Shown here one piece after another: positions 25,827-35,551 of a DNA stretch of 64,000 bases (the first letter of the stretch is position 1; each line of letters starts with the position of its first letter). Under the pieces are notes generated by a model. That model had not been told where the DNA came from. It worked only from the letters and a program-made list of their open reading frames with translations, and searched no databases. The DNA is from Comamonas denitrificans (lineage in GTDB: Bacteria; Pseudomonadota; Gammaproteobacteria; Burkholderiales; Burkholderiaceae_C): the NCBI RefSeq assembly GCF_017368815.1, contig NZ_JAFNME010000003.1, forward strand, positions 62,001-126,000, written 5' to 3'. A program made the position numbers and the translations under genes.

Positions 25827-26876
25827 TCAGCAACGCATCGCGCTGGTGGCTGAATCGCGCAGGCCTTGCAGTACGTTCAGATCCAGCCCGGCGTTGTTGT
25901 GCTCCAGCACCCGCTCGGCGCGGTAGCTGGAGCGCACCAGCGGGCCGGAGACGACCTCTAAAAAGCCCATCTCCATGCCGATGTCGCGGTAGCGCAGGAA
26001 CTCCTCGGGGGTGACAAAGCGCTGCACCGGCAGGTGGTTTTTCGTGGGGCGCATGTATTGGCCAAAGGTGACCACGTCCACATTGGCGGCGCGGATGTCG
26101 GTCAGGGCCTGCACCACCTCTTCGTCGGTCTCGCCCAGGCCCAGCATCAGGCTGGTTTTGGTGACGGTCTGGGGCGCGTAGCTTTTGGCAAATTTCAGCA
26201 CGTCCAGCGTGACCTCGTAGCTGGCCCGCGCGTCGCGCACGGGGTGGGTCAGGCGCTGCACGGTTTCTAAATTTTGGGCATAGGTGGCCAGCCCGGCATC
26301 GAGCACCTGGGCCACCAGGTGGTGTCGGCCTTGGAAGTCGGGCGTGAGCGCTTCGATCGCGGTCTGCGGCATGCGCTCATGAATGGCGCGAATGCAGGCG
26401 GCATAGTGGCCTGCGCCCAGGTCGTCCAGGTCATCGCGGTCCACCGAGGTCAGCACCACGTATTTCAGCCCCATCAGCGCCACCGCATCGGCCACGTTGG
26501 CCGGTTCTTGGGGATCGAGCCAGCCGTGTGGGTTGCCGGTATTGACGGCGCAGAACTTGCATGCCCGCGTGCAGACCGAGCCCATCAGCATCAGCGTGGC
26601 CGTGCCGCGTCCCCAGCATTCGGTGATGTTGGGGCATTTGGATTCAGCGCACACCGTGTGCAGTTTGTGCGAGCGCACAATGTCCATCACCGCTTCGTAT
26701 TTGGCCCCATTGGGCACACGGATGCGCAGCCAATCGGGCTTTTTCTCGGCATCGGCAATGGCGGCCAGGGCGTTGGGCTTCATGCCATCGAGCACCGCCT
26801 TGGTGCCTTCCGGGGTGACGATTTTGGAGCCCGAAGTGGGCCGTTGGCGGTGGATGGTAATAGTCTGTTCGCTCAT
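25827..26876 (-). CDS. lipA: Lipoyl synthase (radical SAM)
   Basis: Inserts two sulfurs into octanoyl groups on lipoyl domains. The 349-residue product has the auxiliary cluster cysteines [12 protein letters not shown] (C76, C81, C87), the radical-SAM motif CTRACKFC (C102, C106, C109) and the C-terminal RSSYR serine ligand. The length fits betaproteobacterial LipA. lipB is not adjacent on either side. The thi operon follows on the same strand after the riboswitch, but separate control is likely. Confidence 0.96.
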   Translation of the reverse strand: MSEQTITIHRQRPTSGSKIVTPEGTKAVLDGMKPNALAAIADAEKKPDWLRIRVPNGAKYEAVMDIVRSHKLHTVCAESKCPNITECWGRGTATLMLMGSVCTRACKFCAVNTGNPHGWLDPQEPANVADAVALMGLKYVVLTSVDRDDLDDLGAGHYAACIRAIHERMPQTAIEALTPDFQGRHHLVAQVLDAGLATYAQNLETVQRLTHPVRDARASYEVTLDVLKFAKSYAPQTVTKTSLMLGLGETDEEVVQALTDIRAANVDVVTFGQYMRPTKNHLPVQRFVTPEEFLRYRDIGMEMGFLEVVSGPLVRSSYRAERVLEHNNAGLDLNVLQGLRDSATSAMRC

Positions 26877-27121
26877 GCTAAAAAAGCCCTTGGCTGCTGG
26901 GCAGCGGTCAATATCGTAAACCGGGCAAATTGTATCGACCCGGCCTGTGGGCTGGCGGGCGGGCGCTTGATTCCAGCAACCAGCGCGTGGGATGGCAGCG
27001 CCAGGAGGGCCGACAAGGCGGATGGCTGCACTAGGGTTTACGCTAGGAAAGCAAAAAATTGGGATGGATTTTGCTTCCTAGAATCATTCGATAAATTTGC
27101 AATTCAAAGAAGGAGACAGCT

Positions 27122-28045
27122 ATGACCGCCTTGCTCGATGCCATTCGCAGCAAAACCGACAGTGCCTTGGCCAGTGGCGATTTAAGCCCCCTGGAAACCA
27201 GCGAAACGGTGGTGGAGCAAAACGGCTTGCGCTTTATCGTGCGCTGGGCCGAAGCCCTGGCCCGCAAGGATGCGGCCAAAGCCGCCGCCCCGGCCGCTGC
27301 GCCAGCACCTGCCGCCGGGGCCGATGCCGTGATCTTGCCCGGTGGCCCGCGCGACCCCAATTTCAATCCCTTTTTAAACCCCGACCCGGCCCTGACCGTG
27401 GGCCCCATCGGCACGCAGCACACCATCGTGCTGAATAAATTTCCCGTCTGCTTGCACCACCTGGTGCTGGCGCGGCGCGATTTTGCCGAGCAGCTCACCC
27501 CGCTGGAGCTGTGCGATTTTGAGGTGCTGGCACAGCTGCTCTGCACCCTGGACGGCTTGGGCTTTTACAACGGGGGTGCCCCCGCCGGGGCCAGCCAGCG
27601 CCACAAACACGTGCAATGGGTGCCGGCCGAGCCCGGCAATGCCTCGCTGGCGCAACTGGCGGCGGGCTTGCCGGCCGATGCCCAACCGGGCGTGGTGTAC
27701 CGCCACCCGGCCTTGCCCATGGCGCACGCTTTGCTCAAGGTGGATGTCGGCCTGGGTGCAGACCAGAACGCCAGCGCCGCCGCCATGCTGGCCGCCTACC
27801 ACCAGGCGCGTGCCGACCTGGGGCTGGTGCCCGGGGCAGATGGATTGCTGCCGTCGTTCAACATGCTGGTGGGCAGCGGTTGGCTGCTGTTGGTGCCGCG
27901 CAGCCAAGAGCACTTTGAAGGGGTGTCGATCAACGCCCTGTCGTTTGGCGGCACGATTTATGTGCGCCAGCCCGAGCAGGTGGAGCTGATTCGCCAGACC
28001 GGCCCGCTGCAGGCCCTGGGCCGCGTGGGGCGGACGCTATCCTAA
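27122..28045 (+). CDS. ATP adenylyltransferase / Ap4A phosphorylase
   Basis: The 307-residue HIT-like enzyme of the Apa2 family cleaves or forms diadenosine tetraphosphate with phosphate. The family pattern includes FNPFLNPDPAL, HTIVLNKFPVCLHHLVL, the catalytic HKHVQWVP segment in GASQRHKHVQ, and SFNMLVGSGWLLLVPR. AAGGAG lies 8 nt before the ATG. An Ala-rich insert at about residues 48-68 is unlike the rest. Single gene, with a palindromic repeat directly at its stop codon. Confidence 0.88.
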   Translation: MTALLDAIRSKTDSALASGDLSPLETSETVVEQNGLRFIVRWAEALARKDAAKAAAPAAAPAPAAGADAVILPGGPRDPNFNPFLNPDPALTVGPIGTQHTIVLNKFPVCLHHLVLARRDFAEQLTPLELCDFEVLAQLLCTLDGLGFYNGGAPAGASQRHKHVQWVPAEPGNASLAQLAAGLPADAQPGVVYRHPALPMAHALLKVDVGLGADQNASAAAMLAAYHQARADLGLVPGADGLLPSFNMLVGSGWLLLVPRSQEHFEGVSINALSFGGTIYVRQPEQVELIRQTGPLQALGRVGRTLS

Positions 28046-28127
28046 AAAGATAGCTGTTAGCGCTTGTTTTTAGTCATAATTATTGAAAAACAATCAATAA
28101 ACTAGGCTATACAAGCGCCAGCAGCTC
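28044..28127. repeat. Dispersed palindromic repeat, full copy, between the Ap4A phosphorylase gene and lgt
   Basis: Outer arms AGATAGCTGTTAGCGCTTGT and ACAAGCGCCAGCAGCT surround an AT-rich centre with GAAAAACAATC. It begins on the stop codon of the upstream gene and lies between convergent genes, where it could help end transcription. Confidence 0.75.
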
Positions 28128-28130
28128 TTA

Positions 28131-28940
28131 TTATTTTTGTGACCGACTGGCCCACACCCACAAACCCACCCCGGCCAGCACCATGGGCACGCACAGCCAC
28201 TGCCCCATGCTCATGCCCAGCGAGAGCAGACCCAGGAAATCATCGGGCTCGCGAAAGTACTCGGCCACAAAGCGCAGGCTGCCGTAGCCCACTAAAAACG
28301 CAGCGGCCACCTGTCCGGTTTTGCGCGGCCCTTTGGCGTACCACCACAGCAGGGCAAACAGCAGCAAACCTTCCAGCAAAAACTGGTACAGCTGCGAAGG
28401 GTGGCGCGGCAACATGCTGCCGCTGTGCGGAAAAACCATGCCCCAGGGCAAGTCAGCACTGCTAAAGCGGCCCCACAACTCGCCATTGATAAAGTTGCCA
28501 ATGCGCCCTGCGGCCAGGCCGGTGGGCACACACGGCGCGACAAAATCGGCCACCTGCAGCCACGGGCGCTGGCGCGAATGGGCAAACCACAGCATGGCGC
28601 CAATCACACCCAGCAGGCCGCCGTGAAAGCTCATGCCCCCCGTCCAGACCGCAAAGATTTCCAGGGGATGGCTCAGGTAATAACCGGGTTTGTAAAACAG
28701 ACAGTAGCCCAAGCGCCCACCAACAATCACCCCCAGCACCCCGAGAAAGAGGATGTCCTCCACATCCTTGCGGCTCCAGGACTGGTTGACGGGCAAGTGG
28801 GCAAACGCCGGGTGCTGCAAGCGGCGCAGCCCCAGCAGCATGAACAGGCCAAACGCTGCCAGGTACGTTAGCCCATACCAGTGCACGGCCAGCGGCCCCA
28901 GCTGCAAGGCCACGGGGTCGATTTGTGGGTACATCAGCAT
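28131..28940 (-). CDS. lgt: Prolipoprotein diacylglyceryl transferase
   Basis: Transfers diacylglycerol to the lipobox cysteine of prolipoproteins at the inner membrane. The 269-residue protein from the ATG at 28940 has seven hydrophobic helices, with [14 protein letters not shown] and the Lgt signature [14 protein letters not shown]. The frame extends to 29237 through rlmB in another frame, which is artefactual. The start lies 11 bp after the rlmB stop, so the two are probably co-transcribed. Confidence 0.95.
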   Translation of the reverse strand: MLMYPQIDPVALQLGPLAVHWYGLTYLAAFGLFMLLGLRRLQHPAFAHLPVNQSWSRKDVEDILFLGVLGVIVGGRLGYCLFYKPGYYLSHPLEIFAVWTGGMSFHGGLLGVIGAMLWFAHSRQRPWLQVADFVAPCVPTGLAAGRIGNFINGELWGRFSSADLPWGMVFPHSGSMLPRHPSQLYQFLLEGLLLFALLWWYAKGPRKTGQVAAAFLVGYGSLRFVAEYFREPDDFLGLLSLGMSMGQWLCVPMVLAGVGLWVWASRSQK

Positions 28941-28951
28941 GGCACCGCCCT

Positions 28952-29758
28952 TTATGCTTGGGCGGGCTGAACGCTGCCCGCCGTGGTGGTTGTGGTTGTG
29001 GTGGTAGCCGCTGCGCTGCGCTGGCGCACCGCTTCGTACAAGCACACGCCGCTGGCGACCGAGACGTTCAGGCTCTCCACCGCGCCGCACATGGGAATGT
29101 GGATCAGGCCATCGCAGGTTTTGCGGGTGAGTTGGCGCATGCCATCGCCCTCGGCCCCCAGCACCAGGGCCACGGGGCCGGTGAAATCGGCCTGAAACAA
29201 ACTTTGCGGGGCATCGCCACTGGTGCCGATGATCCAAATGTTGCGCTCTTTAAGTTCATTCAAGGTGCGCGCCAGATTGGTCACCATAAAGTAGGGCACG
29301 GTCTCGGTGGCCCCACTGGCCACCTTGGCCACGGTGGCGTTGATGCCAGCCGCATGGTCTTTGGGCGCAATCACGGCATGCACCCCAGCGCCATCGGCCA
29401 CACGCAAGCAAGCACCCAGGTTGTGCGGATCGGTCACGCCATCGAGCACCAGCAGCAAGGGGTTGCGCACGCCTTGGGCTTCTAAGTCATCCAGCAAATC
29501 ATCCAGTGAATGCTGCTGGGCCAGGGCTTCAACCCGCGCAGCCACGCCTTGGTGGCCATGGCTGCCGGCCAATTTGGCAATGCGCAGGGCATCGGCCTCG
29601 ATCAAGCGCACGCCTGCCTCGCGGGCACGCTCTAAAAATTGGCGCATGCGGGCATCGCGCCGGGTCGCTTCGTAATAGACCTCCACAATGGTGTGTGGAG
29701 CAGTTTTTAGGCGAACGCCTACGGCATGAAAGCCAAACAGAACTTTAGGGGAAGACAT
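28952..29758 (-). CDS. rlmB: 23S rRNA (guanosine-2251-2'-O)-methyltransferase
   Basis: SpoU-class methyltransferase of 268 residues with an N-terminal substrate-binding domain ([12 protein letters not shown]...[13 protein letters not shown]) and the knotted SPOUT domain: [27 protein letters not shown], then [22 protein letters not shown]. The C-terminus ends in a run of threonines encoded by a GGT/TGT-like microsatellite near 28983-29010, which may vary between strains. It lies upstream of lgt by 11 bp. Confidence 0.94.
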   Translation of the reverse strand: MSSPKVLFGFHAVGVRLKTAPHTIVEVYYEATRRDARMRQFLERAREAGVRLIEADALRIAKLAGSHGHQGVAARVEALAQQHSLDDLLDDLEAQGVRNPLLLVLDGVTDPHNLGACLRVADGAGVHAVIAPKDHAAGINATVAKVASGATETVPYFMVTNLARTLNELKERNIWIIGTSGDAPQSLFQADFTGPVALVLGAEGDGMRQLTRKTCDGLIHIPMCGAVESLNVSVASGVCLYEAVRQRSAAATTTTTTTTAGSVQPAQA

Positions 29759-29915
29759 AGGGGCCGGATTATCAGGCCTGCCCCGGTTGGCGGTGGTGCT
29801 GCCCGTGCATTTTTCCCTTGGTGTGGCCCTGCCGCCAAGGGCATAGAAAAATATGCCAACCCATATTTAGGGCATCGCTTACCCCCTACACTCGCGCGTT
29901 TTGATTGTTTTCAAA

Positions 29916-29949
29916 CCTGCCCGGCTACCCGTTGGGCGGGCTTTTTTTG
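29916..29949 (+). terminator. Hairpin with T-run in the sstT leader
   Basis: GCCCG (in TGCCCGGCTACCCG) pairs with CGGGC and is followed by TTTTTTT at 29942-29948. It ends 15 nt before the sstT start, so it could be an attenuator or the end of an upstream transcript. Confidence 0.4.
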
Positions 29950-29964
29950 ATTGGCACCCCCATC

Positions 29965-31182
29965 ATGCTTCACCGTCCTTTGCTTGGCTGGCTGCAACGC
30001 ACCAGCATCGTTACGCAAATTGTTATCAGCCTGGTTGCGGGCACCATCTTTGCCCTGGTCTGGCCCGATGCGGCTGCCCGCGTCGAAATCCTGGGGACTT
30101 TGTTCATTTCGGCCCTGAAAGCGGTGGCCCCAATCCTGGTGTTAATTTTGGTGATTGCCGCCATCAGCAACCAACAGCCGGGCCAAACCACCCAGCTCAA
30201 GCCAATTTTGGGGCTGTACCTGGTGGGTACCTTGAGCGCGGCCATGGTCGCCGTGGTCGCAAGCATGGCGTTTCCCTCCACCTTGGTGCTCAAAGATGCC
30301 TCCACCGGCATGACCGCCCCGGGTGGCATCAGCGAAGTGTTGCTACAGCTTTTGAAGAACATGGTGGACAACCCCGTCAATGCGCTGCTGCACGCCAACT
30401 ACATTGGCATTTTGGTGTGGGCCGTTGGCATGGGCATTGCCCTGCGCCAAGGGGCGGAGCACACCCGCCAAGTGATGACCGATTTCTCACACGGCATCAC
30501 CTTGATCATTCAAGCTGTCATTCGTTTGGCCCCAGTGGGTATTTTTGGCCTGGTGGCCTCGACCATTGCCACCAACGGTACGCAAGTGCTGGCCGGTTAT
30601 GCCCATTTGCTGCTGGTGCTGATCGGCTGCATGCTGTTTATTGCATTGGTGGTTAATCCCGCCATCGTGTGGTGGAAACTTCGCCGCAACCCCTACCCGC
30701 TGGTGCTGATGTGCCTGCGCGAAAGCGGCGTAACCGCCTTTTTTACCCGCAGTTCCGCCGCCAATATTCCGGTCAATCTGGCGATTGCCCAGCGCCTGAA
30801 CCTGGATCCCACTACCAGCGGCGTGGCCATCCCCCTGGGGGCCACGATCAATATGGCAGGCGCGGCCATCACCATCAGCGTGCTGACACTGGCCGCTGTG
30901 AACACCATGGGCGTGGTGGTGGATGTTCCTACGGCGCTTTTGCTGTGTGTGGTCTCGGCCGTTTGCGCTTGCGGTGCCTCGGGGGTGCCCGGCGGCTCGC
31001 TGCTGCTCATTCCTTTGGCCTGCTCGTTGTTTGGCATTTCCAATGATGTGGCCATGCAAGTGGTGGCCGTGGGCTTCATCATTGGCGTGCTGCAAGATTC
31101 GGCAGAAACGGCGCTCAACTCTTCGACCGACATCATCTTTACCGCTGCGGCTTGCATGGCCGACCAGCAGCGCAAAGCCTAA
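29965..31182 (+). CDS. sstT: Serine/threonine:Na+ symporter
   Basis: The 405-residue member of the DAACS family imports serine and threonine with sodium. It has about eight helices. Motifs include [19 protein letters not shown] (the serine-rich re-entrant loop), [17 protein letters not shown] and [15 protein letters not shown]. The ATG at 29965 ([19 protein letters not shown]) is chosen over a frame-open extension because it matches SstT N-termini. The leader has a hairpin with a T-run. Confidence 0.93.
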   Translation: MLHRPLLGWLQRTSIVTQIVISLVAGTIFALVWPDAAARVEILGTLFISALKAVAPILVLILVIAAISNQQPGQTTQLKPILGLYLVGTLSAAMVAVVASMAFPSTLVLKDASTGMTAPGGISEVLLQLLKNMVDNPVNALLHANYIGILVWAVGMGIALRQGAEHTRQVMTDFSHGITLIIQAVIRLAPVGIFGLVASTIATNGTQVLAGYAHLLLVLIGCMLFIALVVNPAIVWWKLRRNPYPLVLMCLRESGVTAFFTRSSAANIPVNLAIAQRLNLDPTTSGVAIPLGATINMAGAAITISVLTLAAVNTMGVVVDVPTALLLCVVSAVCACGASGVPGGSLLLIPLACSLFGISNDVAMQVVAVGFIIGVLQDSAETALNSSTDIIFTAAACMADQQRKA

Positions 31183-31291
31183 TCACCGCTGCTGCCCGGC
31201 ATGGCGCCGGGCCAGGGGCTGCCTACAAGGCCGCGCTAGAATCCGCAGTTTGTCCAAGTACTACTTCCTGCCCGTTTGAGAAAGATGGCCT

Positions 31292-33196
31292 ATGCTGGAA
31301 TCAATCCGCAAGCACTCCAAATTTGTGATGATTTTGCTGTTTTTGCTCATCATCCCTTCGTTTATTCTTGTTGGAATTGACAGCAACTACTTCTCTGGCT
31401 CCAGCCCCGTCGTCGCGCGGGTGGATGGCAAAGACATCACCCAAGACGATTGGGACAATGCCCACCGGATGGAAGCCGATCGCCTGCGTGCAGAGCAACC
31501 GGGTTTGGATGCCAAGCTATTGGATACCCCTGAGGCCCGCTATGCCACGCTGGAGCGGCTGGTGCGTGATCGCGTCTTTCAGGTGGCGGCACAAAAACTC
31601 CACCTTGCCGCCAGCGATGCCACGTTAGCCCGTGAATTGCAAAAAATCCCGGCTATTGCCAATCTGCGGAAGGCCGATGGCTCTTTGGATACGGAAGGCT
31701 ATCGCAATCTTTTGGCTGCCCAAGGCATGACCCCAGAGGGCTTTGAAGCCTCCGTGCGCCGAGACATCTCTTTGGGCCAAGTGCTGGGCGGGGTGATGAA
31801 TTCCGCCTTGGCCACCCAGCCGATTGCTGATTTGGCTTTGGATGCACTGCAGCAGCGCCGTGAAATTCAACTCGCGTTGTTTGATACGGCCCGCTACAGC
31901 GACCAGGTGCAGCCCACCGACGCGGACCTGCAAGCCTATTACGAGCAGCACAAAACCCAGTACGAGCAGGCCGAGCAAGCCAGCATTGAATACTTGGTGC
32001 TTGATTTGCCAGCAGTGCGCGCACGCATCACCATCAATGAAGATGATTTGCGCACCTACTACAAAGAAAACGGCGCACGCCTGGCCGGGGTGCAACAAGA
32101 GCGCCGCGCAAGCCATATCTTGATCAACGCTCCCAAAACCATGCCCGCCGCCGAGCGCGAGGCCGCCAAAGCCAAAGCCAATGAATTACTGGCCCAAGTC
32201 AAAGCCGAGCCGGCCAACTTTGCCAGCGTGGCCAAAACCCATTCGCAAGACCCAGGGTCTGCTCCCCAGGGCGGTGATTTGGGCTTTTTTGCCCGTGGTG
32301 CGATGGTTCCAGAGTTTGAAAAAATCGCTTTTTCCTTGAACAAAGGCGAAATCAGTGACGTAGTGGAGACCGAATTTGGCTACCACATCATTCAGCTGAC
32401 GGATACGAAAGAGCCGGCGATTCCCTCTTTTGACGCGCTGCGCCCCAAAATCGAAGAAACCCTGAAAGACCAGCAAGCCCAGCGCCAGTTTGCAGAAGCA
32501 GCCGAAAACTTTACCAACAGCGTGTACGAACAGTCCGAAAGCCTGAGCCCCACCGCTGAAAAACTCGGTTTGACAATACAGCATGCCGACAATGTGCAGC
32601 GCATCCCTGGGCCCAACGCAGTCGCACCGCTGAACAACGAACGCTTCTTAGAAGCCTTGTTCTCTAGCGACAGCTTGAGCAACCAACGCAATACCGATGC
32701 CGTCGAGTTCGGCAGCAGCCAGCTGGTGTCTGGACGCATCGTTGCCTATACCCCGGCCAAACAATTGGGCTTGGATGAAGTGCGCGATCAGGTGCGTGCC
32801 CAGTACATTGCACAAGAAGCTGCCAAGCTGGCCCAAAAACAGGGTGCGACTGAGCTTGCTGCCTGGCAGGCAGATGCCACCAAAGCGGGTAAGCAGCTAC
32901 AGGCCCCGGTCGTAGTCTCCCGCGCTGAAACGCAAAATATTTCGCCCACTGTGATCGCTGCAGCACTGCAGGCGCCGGTCAGCCAGCTGCCCACTTTTGT
33001 CGGTGTGGATCTGGGTGCTGCGGGCTACGCGATTGCCAAGATCAACGCTGTTTTGCCCACTGAAGACAAGCCTAAAGAATTGTCCGAGATGGCTTTAATT
33101 CAATATGAACAACTACATAGCCAAGCCGAAGGCGCGGCCTACTACGAAATGTTGAAGAAGAAATTCAACGTTCAATTCAAAATTAGCAAACCTTAA
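31292..33196 (+). CDS. ppiD: Periplasmic peptidyl-prolyl isomerase PpiD (SurA N-domain/parvulin)
   Basis: The 634-residue inner-membrane-anchored foldase starts MLESIRKHSKFVMILLFLLI, giving one N-terminal helix. A SurA-like N-domain follows, then a parvulin domain at about residues 265-365 (RRASHILINAPKTM, GGDLGFFARGAMVPEFEKIA, TEFGYHIIQLTD) and a long C-terminal part. It assists outer-membrane and secreted protein folding near the Sec translocon. It is single, with tRNA-His 53 bp downstream. Confidence 0.93.
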   Translation: MLESIRKHSKFVMILLFLLIIPSFILVGIDSNYFSGSSPVVARVDGKDITQDDWDNAHRMEADRLRAEQPGLDAKLLDTPEARYATLERLVRDRVFQVAAQKLHLAASDATLARELQKIPAIANLRKADGSLDTEGYRNLLAAQGMTPEGFEASVRRDISLGQVLGGVMNSALATQPIADLALDALQQRREIQLALFDTARYSDQVQPTDADLQAYYEQHKTQYEQAEQASIEYLVLDLPAVRARITINEDDLRTYYKENGARLAGVQQERRASHILINAPKTMPAAEREAAKAKANELLAQVKAEPANFASVAKTHSQDPGSAPQGGDLGFFARGAMVPEFEKIAFSLNKGEISDVVETEFGYHIIQLTDTKEPAIPSFDALRPKIEETLKDQQAQRQFAEAAENFTNSVYEQSESLSPTAEKLGLTIQHADNVQRIPGPNAVAPLNNERFLEALFSSDSLSNQRNTDAVEFGSSQLVSGRIVAYTPAKQLGLDEVRDQVRAQYIAQEAAKLAQKQGATELAAWQADATKAGKQLQAPVVVSRAETQNISPTVIAAALQAPVSQLPTFVGVDLGAAGYAIAKINAVLPTEDKPKELSEMALIQYEQLHSQAEGAAYYEMLKKKFNVQFKISKP

Positions 33197-33230
33197 GTGA
33201 ACAATTTCTAAAAAGTGCCAAAAAACACGC

Positions 33231-33236
33231 TATAAT
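33231..33236 (+). promoter_or_regulatory. -10 element of the tRNA-His promoter
   Basis: TATAAT lies 14 nt before the tRNA 5' end. No clear -35 hexamer is seen at 17 nt upstream (CTAAAA). Confidence 0.5.
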
Positions 33237-33249
33237 TCAATCTTTCTAC

Positions 33250-33326
33250 GGTGGCTGTAGCTCAGTTGGTAGAGTCCAGGATTGTGATTCCTGTTGTCGT
33301 GGGTTCGAGCCCCATCAGCCACCCCA
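33250..33326 (+). tRNA. tRNA-His (GTG)
   Basis: The cloverleaf has acceptor GTGGCTG/CAGCCAC, anticodon loop ATTGTGATT with anticodon GTG, and T-arm GGGTTCGAGCCCC. The extra 5' G (G-1) at 33250 faces C73, the hallmark of tRNA-His, and CCA is encoded at 33324-33326. It lies downstream of ppiD and is followed by a strong terminator. Confidence 0.97.
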
Positions 33327-33337
33327 AATAAAATAAA

Positions 33338-33370
33338 AACCCCGCTATCTGTCAGATAGCGGGGTTTTTT
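33338..33370 (+). terminator. Rho-independent terminator after tRNA-His
   Basis: A near-perfect stem, ACCCCGCTATCTG with CAGATAGCGGGGT, overlaps at the loop and is followed by TTTTTTG. It has A-runs before it, so it could act on both strands. Confidence 0.85.
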
Positions 33371-33572
33371 GTTTTTGAACGATGGGGCATCACTTCCCCC
33401 GCAAAACTATAGCGAGGGTGCCGCAAACGGGCATTTGCACCAGCCACAATCAAAACCGGGCAAGCAGGACAGCAAGACAAAATCAAAAAATGCAGATTCG
33501 CGAAACCAAAGGGGTCTCAACAGCCCCCGAGGCTGATGAAAGCGCCTTGTGCAGCCCAGCAGCGCCTGGAAT
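33371..33572. other. Unassigned gap between the tRNA-His terminator and the suhB terminator
   Basis: About 200 bp without a convincing gene. An 85-codon plus-strand frame runs through it (33382-33639), but it crosses the downstream terminator hairpin, has no ribosome-binding site and no recognisable motif. I see no RNA gene. Confidence 0.5.
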
Positions 33573-33609
33573 AAAAAAAGCCGCTAGCGTTTGCGTAGCG
33601 GCTTTTTTT
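33573..33609. terminator. Bidirectional terminator downstream of suhB
   Basis: AAGCCGCTA and TAGCGGCTT form a 9-bp stem around GCGTTTGCG, with A- and T-runs on both sides. It lies 13 bp beyond the suhB stop. Confidence 0.85.
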
Positions 33610-33621
33610 ATTGGGAAAAAT

Positions 33622-34497
33622 TTAGTCGGTGATTTCTGAATCGTTGTCGGTTTTCGCTTCTTGATCGACCAGCATTTTGTTTTCGGTGGTGGCAAATTTA
33701 CTGTACTTGCCCAGGATGCTGACCAGCTGCCCGTAGGCGCGGGGGTTGCCGGCCAGGCATTCGCGTTGCTCCAGGAAGTCGGCTTCGCCGGTGAAGTTGC
33801 CGATCAGGCCACCTGCTTCGGTGACCAGCAAGCTGCCGGCAGCGACATCCCAAATGGATAAGCCCGTTTCAAAAAAACCATCGCAGTAGCCGGCGGCGAC
33901 GTAGGCCAAGTCCAGTGCGGCTGCGCCGGGGCGGCGTACGCCAGCGGTGCGTTGGGTAATTTCGCTGAACATGCGCATATAGGCGCGGAAGTTGTCGCCT
34001 GGGCGGAAGGGAAAGCCGGTGGAGACCAGGCAGTCTTTCAACTGGGTGCGCTTGGAGACGCGGATGCGCCGTTCATTGAGGAAAGCCCCCCGGCCCCGGG
34101 TGGAGGTAAACAGGTCGTTGCGGGTGGGGTCGTACACCACGGCGTGCTCGATCTTGCCTTTGAAGGCCAGGGCGATGCTGACGCAGTAAACGGGAAAGCC
34201 GTGGATGAAGTTGGTGGTGCCGTCCAGCGGGTCGATGATCCAGACGTAGTCTGAATTTTTTGCGCCATGTTCTTGGCCCGATTCTTCGGCCAGGATGCCG
34301 TGGCCCGGGTAGGCGCTCAGCAGGGTGGAGATGATGGCTTCTTCGGCAGCGCGATCGACTTCGGTGACAAAGTCATTCACCTGTTTTTGTGCGACGCGTA
34401 CGGATTCGATATCCAGGGCTGCGCGGTTGATGATGGAGCCTGCGGCGCGGGCGGCCTTGATGGCCACGTTGAGCATGGGGTGCAATGAGGACGACAT
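33622..34497 (-). CDS. suhB: Inositol-1-monophosphatase family protein SuhB
   Basis: The 291-residue Mg-dependent phosphatase has E71 in LAEESG, the metal motif [15 protein letters not shown] (D89, D92) and the C-terminal [17 protein letters not shown]. In proteobacteria SuhB also joins rRNA antitermination complexes. The ATG at 34497 ([20 protein letters not shown]) fits the family, and the open upstream frame does not. It is divergent from trmJ, the same neighbour as in E. coli. Confidence 0.94.
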   Translation of the reverse strand: MSSSLHPMLNVAIKAARAAGSIINRAALDIESVRVAQKQVNDFVTEVDRAAEEAIISTLLSAYPGHGILAEESGQEHGAKNSDYVWIIDPLDGTTNFIHGFPVYCVSIALAFKGKIEHAVVYDPTRNDLFTSTRGRGAFLNERRIRVSKRTQLKDCLVSTGFPFRPGDNFRAYMRMFSEITQRTAGVRRPGAAALDLAYVAAGYCDGFFETGLSIWDVAAGSLLVTEAGGLIGNFTGEADFLEQRECLAGNPRAYGQLVSILGKYSKFATTENKMLVDQEAKTDNDSEITD

Positions 34498-34672
34498 AAA
34501 TTGTGCAAAAGGCAGCCGGCGCTTGTGCAAAGACGGCACAAGGCGTGAGATATATCGTGCAAATTGGCACCGCTGGCTGCGGGTGAAGAACGGTAAAGCC
34601 ATCGCCCGGCGATGCGGGCAGCGACAATAGAGGGCAATATTTTAACTGCCTAGTCCCAAACTGTGCTGGGCG

Positions 34673-35488
34673 ATGATGATGAAAACCCGTTTTGTTTTAA
34701 TAGAAACCAGCCACGCTGGCAATGTAGGGGCGGCGGCCCGGGCCATGAAGACCATGGGTTTTGATGATTTGGTGCTGGTGCGCCCGCGCTGGGCGAATGT
34801 GCTGCGGCGTGAAGAAACCATTCAGCGGGCCAGTGGGGCGCTGGACGTGCTGGCCAAGGCGCGCATTGTCGATAGCCTGGACGAGGCATTGGACGGCATC
34901 AGCCACCTGTGCGCCACGGCGATGACCCCGCGCGACTTTGGCCCGCCGGCTTCGACCCCGCGCGAGCACTTTGCTGCTTTGGTGCAGTCTTGGCAAAAAC
35001 AAGAGCTGCAAGCGCATGCTGTTAAAGGGCTAGAGCCTGATTTGAATGAAAATTTAACCCTGGCCGCTGGGCCGGGTGAGTGCGGTGTGGGCCTGCTGTT
35101 TGGCTGTGAGCGTTTTGGCATGGCCAATGAGGATGTGTACCGCTGCGATGTGGCGCTGCGTATTCCGAGCAATCCACAGTTTGGCTCGCTGAACCTGGGG
35201 GCTGCCATTCAGTTGGTGGCCTATGAATGGCGCCAGGCGCTGGGTGGGTTTACTGATGCGCTGCCGATTGCGCAAGTCCAGCGGGCTGATGCCCAGCAGG
35301 TGGCTGGGATGTTGGGGCATTGGCAGCAGGCGCTGGAGCATGTGGGGTTTTTGGACCCGGCGGCACCGAAAAAACTGATGCCGCGCCTCAATCAATTGTT
35401 CAACCGTGCGCAGCTCAGCCCAGAAGAAATCCACATCTTGCGTGGAATTGCCAAGGCGATGCTGCACAGTACTCCGGCCAAGCACTAA
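34673..35488 (+). CDS. trmJ: tRNA (cytidine/uridine-2'-O)-methyltransferase TrmJ
   Basis: The roughly 271-residue SPOUT methyltransferase modifies position 32 of tRNA. Signatures are RFVLIETSHAGNVGAAARAMKTMG, LLFGCERFGMANEDV, then NPQFGSLNLGAAIQLVAYE. Three in-frame ATGs at 34673, 34676 and 34679 leave the exact start open. About 17 residues at 110-127 (KQELQAHAVKGLEPDLNEN) are encoded by sequence that looks like a copy of the dispersed repeat. It is divergent from suhB. Confidence 0.92.
   Translation: MMMKTRFVLIETSHAGNVGAAARAMKTMGFDDLVLVRPRWANVLRREETIQRASGALDVLAKARIVDSLDEALDGISHLCATAMTPRDFGPPASTPREHFAALVQSWQKQELQAHAVKGLEPDLNENLTLAAGPGECGVGLLFGCERFGMANEDVYRCDVALRIPSNPQFGSLNLGAAIQLVAYEWRQALGGFTDALPIAQVQRADAQQVAGMLGHWQQALEHVGFLDPAAPKKLMPRLNQLFNRAQLSPEEIHILRGIAKAMLHSTPAKH
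35007..35058. repeat. Probable dispersed repeat copy inside trmJ
   Basis: AGCTGCAAGCGCATGCTGTT, then AAAGGGCTAGAGCCTGATTT and GAATGAAAAT, resembles the arm plus GCTAGAGGCTGATTT type of repeat known to me from Comamonadaceae intergenic regions. The reading frame stays open through it. Confidence 0.4.
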
Positions 35489-35551
35489 ACTTTCGGGTTT
35501 CCCCTTGCTTGTCTTCATTGTTCTTAACCGCCCCTTGATGGGCTTTGCTTG

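Noticed and set aside
28980-29012. GGTTGTGGT-type microsatellite as an independent feature
   Set aside because: It lies in the rlmB reading frame as a polythreonine tail; noted there as a possible variable tract only.
33382-33639. 85-codon open frame after tRNA-His
   Set aside because: Runs through a strong terminator hairpin, lacks a ribosome-binding site and any motif.
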